Numbered from the stretch's first letter, positions 20,534 to 33,814 are shown. The stretch: 64,000 nucleotides of DNA from Annona cherimola (GCA_030490835.1 CM059971.1:45494012-45558011), one strand, 5' to 3'. The notes: generated from the sequence alone by a model not told the origin. Numbers and translations are program-made.

Positions 20534-22304
20534 TGATATGTGAAAATAATGTTTTAAAAATTATAAATGATGATTTGGGATGTATGATTATGATAAATAC
20601 GATTTTGGAATAATGATATATTAATTTCATGATTTTTGGAATTAAGGATTATGCTTAAGTAAATTTATGTTGATTTTTAGTATATGGAGACAATGATTTA
20701 TTTAGCCAAGTAAATAATGATAAATTCAAAATGTATGAAAATTTCCATGATATACTAAGCATAAGCTATTTCATGGTATTTTTATTTTTGGAACCCATGA
20801 ACAGTAACCCACGTTGCTGTGAACAGTAATCTGCTACAGTAAACAGCGTGATTTTGTAGAAATTTGAGATTAATATTTAAATATAAGGATGGAATTTTTA
20901 TGGATTTATGGATAAAATCCATAAAAGGAAATAATAATAAAGTATTTTTAAGGATAACTTCTATAAAAAATTATGGAGGAAAATAAGGTCATAAATGAAT
21001 ATAACATATGCATGATAAAGTATGTATATCCTTTTCACTTGTATAGGAAAAGGAGAGGAAATGATAAAGGATTTAGACTGAAGCAAAACAGAGGTAAGCA
21101 AGCAATCTTTTTAAAAATATGATTTTATTTTGCAACCTTGAAATATTTTTGGGAATTGCTTCATCATAAGCAAATCCTTTTAAATCTTAAGGAATGAGGA
21201 GATGGAAATGTTGAAATGGAAATGTTGAGAAGGTTGCAATGAAAGGAAAATGAGTTTTTAAAATAATATTTTGAATAAATGTTTGAAAATAGTTTTATCA
21301 AAAGATTTTGAAGTGTTTTAATGACATATTTTCAAAAGTTCTCAAAAGTCCTTTATATATTGATTTATCTTGGAATTTCCAAACACTATCGTTTCACAAT
21401 GGATTTAAGGAAGGCCAACACGATAAATGGATTTTATAAAATGATTTGAGTAATGTTCAAAGGATTATATAAGCATATTACACATAGAAATGTACAATGT
21501 GTCATGTGGACAAAGTATATGATATTGAATGAAATTATATGTTTGCATATCCTTTGATCATGAAAAGCCCATAAATGGAAAAGTCTTTTGGTTTCAAATA
21601 TTTTTAAAGTTATTTTATCATTCAAAAAATTACTTATTCGATAATTTAAAAATATTGTTATTTCAAATGTTTCCCTTGAGCATTGCAAATGATTTAGAAA
21701 TGTATTATTTAAATATTTTTAAAATTATTTAAGGTTGGTCATCCTTACAAAATGTTTTATTAACTTGTTAACTTGGGTTGTGCCCAGTTTTCAAGTTAGA
21801 AAAGGGAATACAGGCCGAGATCTGTACTATTTTGAAATGACATGCTAGCATCAAGTTTTGGAAAAGAAAAGTCACAGACTAGGGTCTGTGGAGTTTTATA
21901 AAAAGCATGCTAGCATAAGAATGTGGAGAAAAGAATGTGCACATGAGTTATGTACTAGGTCTACTGTAGAGGATATGTAGACCGGACGTGGTTGCAAGAT
22001 GGGCCCCCTCTACATAGGCTAAGTCGCTTCAAAAGGCGAAATGCCAGCGGTGCCCTCCCTGAAATGGGAGAAGGACACAGATAACTGCTTGGCTCGCGAG
22101 TTATCAATTGAGATTGTTTCTCTCCTAAGGAGGAAAGATGATCACTTGGTAAGTATCATCTACCAGACAGACAGAAACGTCATGCATGATGCATATTCTT
22201 GTTTTAAAAAGGTTTTATGGAAAACATTTTAAGGACATGAGATTGACCTTGGAGAAAGGAAGTTTTATGAAAAATATCTTAGGACATAAAAATATGTCCA
22301 TACA
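20534..22304 (+). repeat. plus-strand Tekay-type LTR fragment, cut at both ends
   Basis: It starts abruptly at about 20534 within LTR sequence that is the reverse complement of the LTR near 18713, and carries the GAG|GTAAGCA block at 21091-21100. It ends at 22304, where another LTR (22305) has inserted into its GGACAT...ATGTCC stretch. The first bases are part of the large inverted repeat with 17095-18713. Confidence 0.75.
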
Positions 22305-25300
22305 TGTGAAACCCGAACCCAAGTAAGGTTTATTTATATTCAATTGGATATAAATATGAATCAAGTATAATTTAGTGAAACTATGAATGATTTTCAATTG
22401 CAATATTGACGATTTATTGAAATTAGGGCAAGTGATTATGAATGATCAATATAAGCCAATATGGGTCAATGTGATTAAAGAGGCTTAATGAGAATTAAGG
22501 AATGTTGATATATTGAGGATAATTACCTCATATAGTATGGTTTAATTAATAGAGATTATGATGCTAATTATGCAGTTAGAGTAGAAAATGCTAGAAAATG
22601 CGTAACTCGACGCCGGGAAGGCAGATTAAGATGAAAATTGAAAGGTAAGCATATAATTTTGTGCTTAATCTTATGAAAATGATGGATTATGAAAATAAGG
22701 ATGAAATTTGGATGAAAATTGATCATCACCGTCCAAAAATTCAAATGGTCATAACTTGAGCTAGAAAAGTCGGATTGAGATGAAATTTGAAATGAACGGT
22801 TAAAATTATGAGATCTATGCAATAAGAGGTTTGGAATTAAGATAATTATAATAGAATCAAGTGATTAATGATATAATTATGGAGCTAATGAGCTAGCTCA
22901 AGTGAGACAATGTAGGTGGCCCACACATGGACGATCAAGGGGCTATTGCATGTGATTTTTGAATTTTTTTAAAAAAATAGAAAATGTGTATTTTAATGAC
23001 CTAGGCAGCTAGGGTGAATAGTGGACGAAATTTGGGTTGATTTTTGTGCCAAGAAAATTCCAAAGAGTCCATGATAAGTGGACCCCACCAAGTGGACAAC
23101 ATTATGGAGCAAGAGAGAGGTTACGGTAGAGGCAGCTTTATGGATTTTTTATTAATTTTTTAATAGCTAATTTGACCCCTAAATTCGCTCCTAGGTAGGG
23201 TGATTAAATATACATTAAATTAAAGTTGAAATTTTGAGGAAAAATTGCAAAAAGAGGCAGCTGATGTGGACGTGATTGCATGGACACAAAATGGATAGCA
23301 GGAGATGTGGACGATCATGCTGCATTATCTGATTTTTATTATTTTTTTAATAAGCTAAATTGAACCCTAAGTAGGCTATTATCTAGGGTAGTTAATTAGC
23401 CATTAATTAAAGTAAAAATTCGTTGGAAAAAATGGCAAAAGTTGCTGCAAAGTGGACGTCCAAACAAGGGGCAGATTTGTGTCCATTAATGAATGGATTT
23501 TTGATGATTTTTTATACGATAATTACTTAATTTAAATGGACAATATTTTGCCATGTCAGCAACAGGAGATAATCATGTCTTAATCATGCTTTAAATAAAG
23601 CAAAAAGTGGGCCCCACAAGCTGGAAAATCCAGCTTTTGCTCCAAGTACACATCCATTTGATTTAAGGGGGAGGAGAGAGAAAATGCTAAGGAGCAAACC
23701 CATTTTCCAGCAGCCCTTCACATCCCCATTTTCCAGCAGCATGAGGGGGAGGAAAAGAGGAGAAAAAGAGAAGGAAAAATGGGAAAAAAGAAGAGGAACC
23801 AAGCTAGGAAAAATGGAGTTCAAGTTGATTCAATTCCAAGTAAATATACCCTTTGATTTTGGGTTGAAAATCATAACTGGAATTTTCTTAAATCCTATGT
23901 GATGTTGCTGTTTTGATGTTTAATCATGATTATATGATGATTCATGATTAGATGAATTATATAAGTTGATTTATAAAGTTTAATTTGGAGATTAAACAGC
24001 CCATATCATTTAATCTACACTTATGTGTAGTAAATCTGAACTAGGAAAGAAAAATATGGAAGAGATAGTAAATGAACTAATTTTATCATGAAACTTTGTG
24101 GAAAGACTCAAGATAGTATTTTTAAGGAACGAAAAAAATTTTTGCTCAAAACGATGAGTATGATGGAAATTAAAAATCCGAGAAAATTAACCTGAACAGG
24201 GTTGAACGAGTGTCAGGATCAGCGGTACCAAATGATTTTTTTTAATTTTTATACAAGGAATTTTGGGCTGAAAATTTTAAAAAATATATAATACATATTT
24301 AGGATTACAAACACAAAATAAAAAGTAGGTTTTCATTGGTATAAATATACCCCATAATTAACGTGATTTGGACTGTCTGAAAAGGGGTGCTGCTGTCCAG
24401 CAGAGTGAAAATACCAGAATAAATAGAAATACTAAATATTTCATGCTGTAAATATTTATTTTGATTAATTAACGTAGTTATTAAATCATGATAGAAATTT
24501 CAGATCAAAAATAGTTGATTTGATATTAATTCAAGATTTTGAAAATTCAGTGTACCTGAATTCAGCATTATGGACAGCTTAAGGAATAAATCAAGATAAA
24601 TGTAAAATTCCAGACTTTTGTGATGGAATTTAAATTACAATGGGATATAAACAAGTATCATAAATTATTATGAGGATTTAACCTATTAAAGGTGGGTTTT
24701 AGATAGGATGGAACTTAGGGTTATGTATAACACCCGATTTCCATATTTTGATGTTGAAAATGATAAATGGATTATGTGAAGTGTTAAAATGCAAAAATGC
24801 AAAAAGATATGATGGAAAATGTGGATTAGGTACTGTTTAAGTAAATAATTATAATCTCAAATTTTGAGATTATTATATGATACCTAAGTTAGCAACTAAG
24901 GGCTTAAAATGAGCACCATGTGTGAAAAACGAAAACTATTTTAAAAATGATAAATTGAGGTAATGAACTTCCAAATAATGATTTAATGAGTGATTATTAT
25001 ATTTATGTAAGTTTACCCTACATAAGGGTATTAAAATGAATGAATGGATGATTTTATATGTATAGGCTATGTGCTAAGTATGAGTACCCGACTTGAAGGA
25101 CAAGTGGGTCAAGCCAAGTCCAAATGAATTTATGTAGGTTAGAAAACCTAAGGGATTTATGTATTTGAAGTTAATGTGAATAAATGAAATATTATTTTCA
25201 TTTATCTAGGAAAAGACAAGAAAAAGAGTGAAAGAAAAGGATTATGGCGATCTCAGGTAAGCAAGCGAACTTTTCAAATTACTGATTTTTTCTTATATGA

Positions 25301-26299
25301 TGAAATGATGATATGTCGATGTTTTTATAATGTTTTACAAGTGGGCAAGCACAAGTTTTGGAAAATGATGGCTTTAATGAAAAACCTTAAGGTTTGCTTC
25401 ATGGGAAGCAAGCAACACTGTTTAAGATAACTAATTTATCTCAAGTGTTGCCAATGTTGGGAATGCTTTATGTTAATGAATTTGAGAAATTGCTTATGAG
25501 TAAGCAAGTTCTCCATGAATATAATTTTAAATGAATTTTATGTTTTATGTCGATATTTTTAAGGAATTTGCTTTTAAGTAAGCAAGTTCTTTATGACATT
25601 GTTTCAAAAGTATTTTATAAGAAAAGGGAATTTTGCCCTTTTTCACAAAACAACAAATGTAAATAACTTTTGAATTTCTCTTATGATGTTTTACAATAAA
25701 TGATTAAGATTATAAAAGAAAAAGATTGGTTTTCTATGTCATGATATTTAATTATAAATGATAATTTGGACATAGCCCGTATGTTTTGAAACGATATTCG
25801 AAAAGTTTTGATTTTCTTTAGATAAGGAAATCTATGATGAAAATATTTTCAAAAATATTTATACGAATATTTTTGAAAGAGATTTAAGGATGACCAACCT
25901 AATAAGTGATTTCATAAAATGGTTTAATTTCAGGTTGCTAAATGACATGCAAAAGACTATGCGATTCCCCTTTTTGTAAACAATAGTATAATAGATATGT
26001 GGATAATAATATAATTTTTAGGTTGTGGAGAAAGTGTGGTATAATTGCATAACTTTCGTAAGCAAAAGGCCCTGAAATGGAAACCAAGAAAAATAATAGG
26101 AAAAAAATACATGGTTTATCTTTGAAAATCTAACAGCTTTGATGTTCTTTCATAAGGATTTTAAGAAGTATTGTTTTTCAAACATTTCATAAGATTGTCA
26201 AAATATTTTACTCAAAATTCTTTTAAAAGAATTTAAGGATGGTCATCCGAAATTTAGATTTCAAATGACAACTTGTTTAAAGTGGGTGCACTCGCTTTA

Positions 26300-26475
26300 C
26301 AAGTTGACACGGACTGCGGTTTGTGAGGTGTTTTCAAAAAAATAATTTTTAAAAATATAGACTTCGGTCTCTAGTGTTTTTCGAGTATGGATGCAGACTA
26401 TGATCTGTGATCCAGGTTTAAAAGGACACGGGTTGTGGCCTGTGATACTTTAAACCAAATGGACTACGGTCCATC
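26300..26475. repeat. degenerate GACTGCGGT repeats
   Basis: The counterpart of 11786-11950 in the sister LTR, with motifs such as CACGGACTGCGGTTTGTGA and GGACTACGGTCCATCA. Confidence 0.65.
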
Positions 26476-26974
26476 AGGATAATGTATGGTGCACCAGTAT
26501 AAGGAATACGCTGGTTGTAGATCACGGTCGGGATGGTCGGGGCACTCTACATATGGCCAAGTCGCTAAGGGATGGCAGGAGGCCAGCGGCGCCCTCCCTG
26601 AGATGGGAGCAGGATAAAGAAAACAGCCGCCTGGTTAGTGTGCTGTTAAGGATTCTCTTCCAAAAGGTACAGTGATCACTTGCTAAGTGTCACTACTGGA
26701 TGGAGAGAAATGCATTTGCTTATGTTTTGCTTTTGAAAAGCCCAAAGATTGGGACATGAAACCATATTTTTATAAAAATTATCCTAAATGAATTTTTATG
26801 ACATGGTTACCCTAAAAATAGGGTATTTTTTGCACAAAAGTGAAAATAATAAGGATGAAAGGAAATGTTTTTATGCAAATGTATTTATGAAAATGGTTTA
26901 TGTATTTTAATTACCTTGTTTGCTATAAACAAGCCCCAAGATGGGAATTATGAAAAAGATTTATGTCAAACTTG

Positions 26975-27490
26975 GTTCTGGACATGAGAATGTTCAATTC
27001 CAAAAGGCTTAAATGGAAAAGTGTTTTAGGACATATGAATGTCCATTGCCAAAGAAAGATATGTCAAAAATGTTTGAGACATTAAATGTCTCTTGGATAA
27101 AGGATTTTATGATGAAAAATGTTCTTGGACATAAAAATGTCCTTTGCCGAGAAAGACTTGTGTAAATAATGTTTTAGGACATGAGAATGTCCTTCTTTGC
27201 CAACGGATTTATGAGAAAAAATGTTTTGGACATGAAACGTCCACTGGCAAAAGATGGTTTTATGTAAATGTCTTGGAACATTGGAAATGTTCACTCAAGA
27301 CAAAAGGAAATTAATTGAAGAGGGTAAAACATGGATGTTTTGCCTTAACAAGCCCAGAGGTAGCTTGTAAATAATTTTTAAGAATGAACGTTTTATGATA
27401 ATATTCAAGGACATAGAATTGTCCTCATGAACAAAGGATTTCATGATCATGTTTTAGGACATGTAAATGTCCTTAAGAAAAAGGTGTTCA
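26975..27490. repeat. tandem array of GGACAT...ATGTCC palindromes
   Basis: About eight units with GGACATGAGAATGTCC, GGACATAAAAATGTCC and the like, each followed by TTTGCCNANGGATTTATG-like DNA. It matches the array at 12420-12990 unit for unit in most places. Confidence 0.85.
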
Positions 27491-28057
27491 AGATGTTTAA
27501 TGAAATGATTTTCAAGGACGTCTTGCCCTAAAAGATAAAATGCTTGCTTACTGAGTTGTCACTCACGTTTTGTTTTTCCAAACCTTAGATAGGTACCGGA
27601 AAACTCAAGGAAATGCAAATCTGAGCAATGAAGTAAGGCACGAGATGATAGCCAGGTAGGCTATAAGGAATGAGAAAGCATAAATATGCTAAGGTATGTT
27701 AATGTGTATGAGAACTTAATTAGAATTTTAAGTTCTATATGATTCAATGATTGAATGCATAGATGTATAAATGTAAAATGTGATGATTTAGTCAAGGAAA
27801 CTTTCATTGTAGAAAAGCAGGATGAGATGCTATGAAATAGATTTCAAAATTTTATTACAAGTGTATCGGCACTTGTTTGATGAATGATGTGAAATGTAAA
27901 GAAAAAATTGATGAATAAATCAAAAAATAAATAAATTTGGACGAAATCCAATTAAGAACTCGCTGCGTGATCAGGGAAACAATCTTGATTCACATTTACT
28001 AATCAATAAGGTCTTGAGGTAAGGAAGTGACATCTCGGTTTGGGGCGCCACAGAAGT

Positions 28058-28069
28058 TGGTATCAGAGC
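28058..28069 (+). promoter_or_regulatory. primer-binding site, initiator Met tRNA type
   Basis: TGGTATCAGAGC, four to five bases after the LTR end at 28052, matches the plant initiator Met tRNA 3' end exactly. Confidence 0.92.
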
Positions 28070-28749
28070 ATGGATTGGTAAATAAGCGTGGTAAGAAAAG
28101 ATTTGACATCACAAGGATGACATTTTAGCAGGGATTGATAGATAAAATGGAAAATGATGAAAGAGATAGATTGAGATTATAAGACATATACGATATGTAT
28201 TGTCTTATATCGTGTGTCATTATGATCCAAAAATATGGTTATTTAAGGAAATTTAGTTGGTTTGCTATATTTCGTGGTATAGATGATCTAGGAAGGAAAA
28301 ATATTATGGGGTCAAATGAGATGAAAAAGGAGGTAGGAGAATCTAAGAAAAGATGAAGGATAGGAGGAAATAAGATGATGGGTTGAATAATAGAACCCCA
28401 CAATAAAGACCCCCCCATACTTAAGGATTATTACACCTCACTAAGAATAGCACCAGATATATATGTTTAAGGTGCGACGCTATGGCAGACATATGGAAGA
28501 CACCTGGCGGTCATATGATAGGCACCAAGGTACTAACTTTCTAAGTGATTGTTGGTCTAGAGTTATGTTTATGATAAAATGACAGATTATGTAGGTATAA
28601 TCTGTATGTGTAAGAAAAAAACAACCTTACACTATGAAAGGCAAATATAGAAATGAGAAAGGTAGGAAAAAGAAAGGAATTTCCTTTTGATTTTTTTTTT
28701 TATGAATGTATTATGTTTGATGTTATGAAAATACAGATGCATTTGATTA
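28070..28749 (+). other. leader of the gypsy element, then truncation
   Basis: The first bases (ATGGATTGGTAAATA) match the leader of the minus Tekay-like element near 36730 in reverse, so this is a 5' untranslated region. No reading frame of note follows. At about 28749 it runs into the broken end of an LTR of the opposite orientation; the rest of the element is missing. Confidence 0.7.
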
Positions 28750-30742
28750 TATATATTCAACATCAAAACATGAATTATCATGTGATTATATCAATTTAAT
28801 AATACAGCAACATCAAACAAAAATTTCAGCAAGTTTAAGCTAGTGTAGGAACTCATACTTTGCATTAATCATCCTTTTCTTCCATCTAAATCCTAGTTGC
28901 ATTACTTGCTATTAAATTCCCATTAATTATCCTAATTATAAACATCATAAATATTCATTAAAGGATTCATTATGAATCATATTTACATCTCATAAATTGA
29001 GTTAGAAAAACTAGTTTAAAAGCATTCAAACTCATCATATACTTACTTGTATAGGGTAGCACTCAACTCCACTTCTCAAGCAAGCTTCCTCAACTTAATT
29101 CCTTCTATTCTTTCCCTTTTTCTTCTCTTGTTTTTGGGTTTGAAAAGTGGTGGAAGAGGGGACGTGTGCTGCTGCTATGGGAGCTCAAAATGCTAAAAAT
29201 TTTCTAAGTCCCCATCTATGCATATGGACATTCCTCCTCTCTTAAACAATAGCAGGAAATTTCCAGCTAGTGGACCCCACTTGCCACCTCATCTATGCTC
29301 ATTCCAATGAAATTTTATCCCCTTAGCTAACATGGCAACTTGTGGACCATTTAAATTATTTTTTTTCTTAATTAAAAATTTGTTAATTATCCAATGCATT
29401 TAATCATCTCAAATCTGTCCGCCAGATCACGTCCAAAGTAGCCGCTGTTTTGCATTTTTTTCAACAAATTTTGCAGCTTTTTAATGCACATTTATATTCC
29501 CTAATACCTAGGCTAATTATTCATGCATTTATAAATTTTTAAAAATAAAAAAAAAACACATTTCTAGCTGCTTGAAAGGTCCTCATTTTTCTGCTCCATT
29601 TTTTGCTGCCTGTACACGTCCCTGTTTTTAGTAGCTTATCTTATCATTATTTATTATAGTGTAGCCTTATTTAATTAGTCAATTAATTACTTAGTTGTGT
29701 AGCTCATTTAGGGTCATTTTAGAATAATTTAAAAAATTAGAAAATATGCATAAGGCTGCTAAACCGTCCACATCATCCAAGAGATATGCTGCTGTCGATT
29801 TTTCCATTTCCTCTCAATGGTCCAGATCTGCCCCTTTTTATCACGAATTTTCACTTTAATTTAGTGCATATTTATCCTCATTAACTCATAGTTGACTTTG
29901 GGTATTTATTTTATTAAAAAAATATTTCACAAAATGCAATTATATGGGTTGTTTGGACGTCCCTAGCTGCCACCTCTTCCATGCCCCTTTAAACTGCTTA
30001 ATTATGCATTTAATTATGAGATAATTACATGAATTTTTTCATTATTAGTAATTCACAAAGTACCCTACAAATTACCCCCTCTCGACACCTCAAATTTGTC
30101 TTTATTCATTTGATTATTTTACTCATTTTTAACATAAATGTCAATCACTTTTTGGGTTGAAAAGTCAAAATCCCTAATCAGGATTTTGTGCAAGCCTAAT
30201 ACCATCATCATTTTCATGATCAAATCCTTCCATAACCTTGATCTCATAATTTTAGCCGTTCATTTCAAATTTCATCTCAATCCGATCTTTCTAGCTCAAG
30301 TTATGATCATTTTAAGTTATGAACAGTGATGATCAATTTTCATCAACGTTTTCATAATCAAATTTCCTCATGTGATTAAGCACAAAATTATGTGCTTCCC
30401 TTTAAATTTTCACCTCAATCCGACTTAAGGGCATCAAGTTATGAATTTTCCAATATTTCCTCAACTTAGCTCCATAATTAGCCTCCCAATCACCATTAAT
30501 CACATTATGAAATTTAATCCAAATTTTTCCATGGCATACAAATATTTATCCATACTCATTATGATAATTCAATCATATTATTCCCCATTGTCTAGAATGG
30601 ATAAATTTAAGCAACATCCATAACAAATGACCTAACTGCAACAAGTAATAAAATTTGTAAATAATTCATTTCTGAATGTATTATTCATACATGAATAAAT
30701 CAATTACACATACATGATTTCTACTCCGATTAGGGTTTCACA
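28750..30742 (-). repeat. 3' LTR of the Tekay-like element, truncated
   Basis: It matches 38735-40727 of the 5' LTR closely, ending GATTAGGGTTTCACA at 30742. About 2 kb (the primer-site end) is missing. The two LTR copies differ by scattered substitutions and small indels, consistent with an old insertion. Confidence 0.88.
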
Positions 30743-30752
30743 ATCCTCCCCC
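30743..30752 (-). promoter_or_regulatory. polypurine tract of the Tekay-like element
   Basis: The minus strand reads GGGGGAGGAT, abutting the 3' LTR. Confidence 0.85.
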
Positions 30753-30780
30753 ATTATAATAGGTTTCGTCCCGAAATCGT

Positions 30781-32093
30781 CTATTCTTTAAATAACTGAG
30801 GGTATTTTCTTTCTACTTCTTCCCTTAGTTCTCATATAGCTTCACCTTCGGAATATCGGTTCCATTGAATCTTTACATATTCTATTTCTCTATTCTGAAG
30901 CTTCTGTATCTTGTGATCTAAGATTCTAATGGGTCTTTTTTCATAGTTCAGATGATCTTGGATCGGTAAATTTTCTGCTACCAGTATATGGGTCGGATCT
31001 GCTACGTATTTCCTAAGCATGGAAATATGAAAAACATTGTGTACTAAAGCTAGTGCTGGAGGTAAAGCAATCCTATAAGCCAGCTTTCCAATCTTCTCCA
31101 ATACTTCAAATGGTCCAATATACCTGGGATTCAGTTTACCTCTTTTTCCAAATCTTGTAACTCCTTTGAATGGCGTGACTTTTATAAACACATGCTCGCC
31201 AACTTGAATATTCAGATCTTTTCTTTTACAACCTGTGTAACTCTTTTGCCGACTCTGGGCTGTGAGTATACACCGACGAATAATTTTCACTTTGTCTACC
31301 ATTCTCTTAGACAAATCTTGGGCTAGCTTCTTTTTTCCAACTTCATCCCAGTTCAATGGCGTTCGACATCGCCGTTCGTACAACGCCTTGAATGGAGCCA
31401 TTTGAATACTAGCTTGATAGTTGTTATTATATGCAAACTCAGCTATAGGTACATATTCATCCCATGAGCCGCCAAATTCCAAAGTACACATACGAAGCAT
31501 GTCCATGATGATCTGATTCACTCGCTCCGTTTGTCCATCTGTTTGAGGATGAAATACGGTACTGAACTTGAATTGGGTGCCTAGGATTTCGTGCAAACTT
31601 ATCCAAAATCAAGATGTGAATGTCGTGTCTCGATCGGAAACTATTGACTTAGGCACTCCATGAAGTCGTACTATCTCCTTATAGTAGACTTTAGCTAATC
31701 CTTCTGTTTTGTATGTGTTCTTTATAGGTATAAAATGAGCAACTTTAGATAAATGATCTACTATTTGTCCATATAGAATCATTTCCAATTTGAGTCTTAG
31801 GTAGTCCTTCAATAAATCTATGGTAATATCATCCCATTTCCACTCAAGAATTTCCAAAGATTGTAATTTCCCAGATACCTTTTGGTGATCAGCTTTCACT
31901 CTTTGGCAAGTTAGGCACTTGGCTACATATTCCGCGATCTCTCTCTCTTCATATTATTCCACCAATATGTTTTCTTGAGATCCTGATACATCTTAATGCC
32001 TCCTGGATGAATAGAAAATGGTGAAAAATGCGCCTCCTTAAGAATTTGCTCCTTCAACTCAACTGTATTAGGTATGCATAGACGACCTTTGTA
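30781..32093 (-). pseudogene. gypsy integrase with chromodomain-like C-terminus
   Basis: In order: H2C2 zinc domain (His at about 32030 and 32009; the Cys pair in another frame near 31920), core with the catalytic Asp in TIDLLKDY (near 31815), Asp in IVSDRDTTF (near 31625) and Glu in QTDGQTERVNQII (near 31530), then GPFEVLEKIGKLAYRIALPP and HNVFHISMLRKYV typical of the Tekay/Del C-terminus, and a group II chromodomain-like tail (about 30960-30781). Breaks: a frameshift near 31910, a stop near 31600 and a TGA at 30834-30832 where relatives have Trp. Part of the core before VDHLSKVAHF is divergent. Integrase would join element DNA to the host; the tail would bind marked chromatin. Confidence 0.88.
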
Positions 32094-32741
32094 CCGATAC
32101 ATACCTTGCTTATCAACAGAAAATTCAGTTAATCTCTTCCTCCTCATTTTCTCCACATGGGCATGTAGGTCTGTATCCTTTTGCTGTGCAGTTTTAATTT
32201 GCTCAAACAACGATGACTGTATGTACATTTGTGATAACCTTGCTTGAACTCTAGGGGGACATACAATAAATTCTAACTGTCTTATTTCCTGAAGCAATCC
32301 TTCCTGTTTTGTGATAAGGTGTGTTATGCTGACGTTTCTGCTCAATGCATCGGCTACTGCATTTGCCTTACCTGGATGATATAGTATCTCCAAATCATAA
32401 TCTTTTAATAATTCAAGTCATCTCATTTGTCTCATGTTCAACTCTTTTTCCGTGAAAATATACTTAAGGCTCTTATGATTTGTATAAATTTCACACTTGG
32501 TACCATACAGGTAATGTCTCCATATTTTTAAGGCAAACACCACTGCTGCTAATTCTAAATCATGAGTGGGGTAGCTTACCTCATTGGGCTTTAACTGTCG
32601 CGACGCATAAGCTATCACCTTTCCTCTCTACATCAGTACACAACCCAAACCCTTTCTTGAAGTATCACTATATACTACAAAACCATCATTTCCTTCGAGT
32701 AGGGTTAGAATAGGTGCTTCCACTAACCACTGCTTTAATTC
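32094..32741 (-). pseudogene. gypsy RNase H
   Basis: [36 protein letters not shown] (with the conserved Glu) and NAVADALSR (final Asp) are seen. The conserved TDHKSL motif reads TNHKSL: the Asp codon has become AAT at 32480-32478. The frame is also broken between 32418 and 32393 and at about 32620. The loss of that Asp alone is expected to impair activity. Confidence 0.85.
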
Positions 32742-33764
32742 TTAAAAACTGCGCTCACATTCCTCAGACCATACATACCTGACTCCTTTACGAGTCAATC
32801 TGGTTAATGGTGTTGATAATTGAGAAAATCCTTCAACAAACCTTCTGTAATACCCTGCTAAGCCAAGAAAACTTCGGATTTCTGTAATGGTCGTCGGCCT
32901 TTGCCACTTCAAAATTGCCTCAATCTTTTGAGGATCAACTTGAATCCATTTTTCTGAGATTATATGACCCAAAAATCCTACTTATTTCAACCAAAATTCA
33001 CATTTCTTTAACTTAGCATACAATTTCTCTTTTCTTAGCCTTTCCAATACCATCCGCAAATGGAACTCATGTTCTTTTCCTATCTTGGAGTAAATCAGGA
33101 CATCATTGATAAATACCACCACAAATTGATCAAGATAGTCCCTAAATACCCGATTCATAATATCCATGAATACAGCAGGGGCATTAGTGAGCCCAAATGG
33201 CATCACTAAAAATTCATAATGTCCATACCTAGTTCGGAAAGCTGTTTTGTGAACATCGGTCAAACATATTCTTAACTGATGATACCCTGACTGTAGATCA
33301 ATTTTAGAGAAAGTGGTAGCTCCTTGCAATTGATCAAATAAATCATCGATCCTGGGCAATGGGTATTTATTCTTCACTGTGACCTTATTTAATTCCCAAT
33401 AATCAATGCACAGTCTCAAACTTCCATCCTTTTTCCTCACAAATAATATCGGAGCTCCTCAGGGCGATACACTGGGTCTGATAAAACCTTTATCTAATAG
33501 TTCCTGTATTTGAGTCCTCAGCTCATTCATTTCAGTTGGTGTCATTCTGTATGGAGCCTTTGATATTGGAGTTGTACCTAGTATGATGTCTATAGTCATA
33601 TCCATTTCTCTTTGTGGAGGTAATGTGGTCAATTCCTTTGGAAATACATCAGGAAATTCTCTAACTACAGGAATTTGATTTATTTCTATCTCCACACCTT
33701 TCTCCACATTAACGGATACCAGATAAGCTTGGCACCTTTGATGAATCATTTTGATCACTTTCAT
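32742..33764 (-). pseudogene. gypsy reverse transcriptase, catalytic Asp lost
   Basis: From the N-terminal linker (EFPDVFPKELTTLPP) through PYRMTPTEMNELRTQIQELL, the palm ([47 protein letters not shown]) to the thumb ([19 protein letters not shown]). The catalytic box is FIND where working copies have FIDD: the first Asp is AAT at 33107-33105. Further breaks are a stop at about 33441-33458 and a stop between 32982 and 32972. This is a class of change expected from deamination on the opposite strand. Confidence 0.9.
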
Positions 33765-33814
33765 AGATGATATTAATATCGTAGAATTTTCAGGCTGTCT
33801 TAGCTTTTCAATGA

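Larger units (their letters stand above)
22305..28052 (+). repeat. complete giant 5' LTR (5748 bp) of a Tekay-type element
   Basis: It begins TGTGAAACCCGAACCC at 22305 and ends GGGGCGCCACA at 28052, with a primer-binding site after four bases. An LTR of 5.7 kb is very long for the family; about 1.7 kb of the excess over the ~4-kb relatives lies between the GTAAGCAAG block (25257) and the TTAGATAG block (27592), where repeat arrays have grown. Left flank ATACA (22300-22304) is one half of the expected target duplication; I did not find its partner. Confidence 0.88.

Noticed and set aside
28070..28749. Second copy of the pre-gag frame in the other gypsy leader
   Set aside because: I looked for a long frame after this primer site and found none before the truncation; it can neither support nor refute the frame at 35770-36525.
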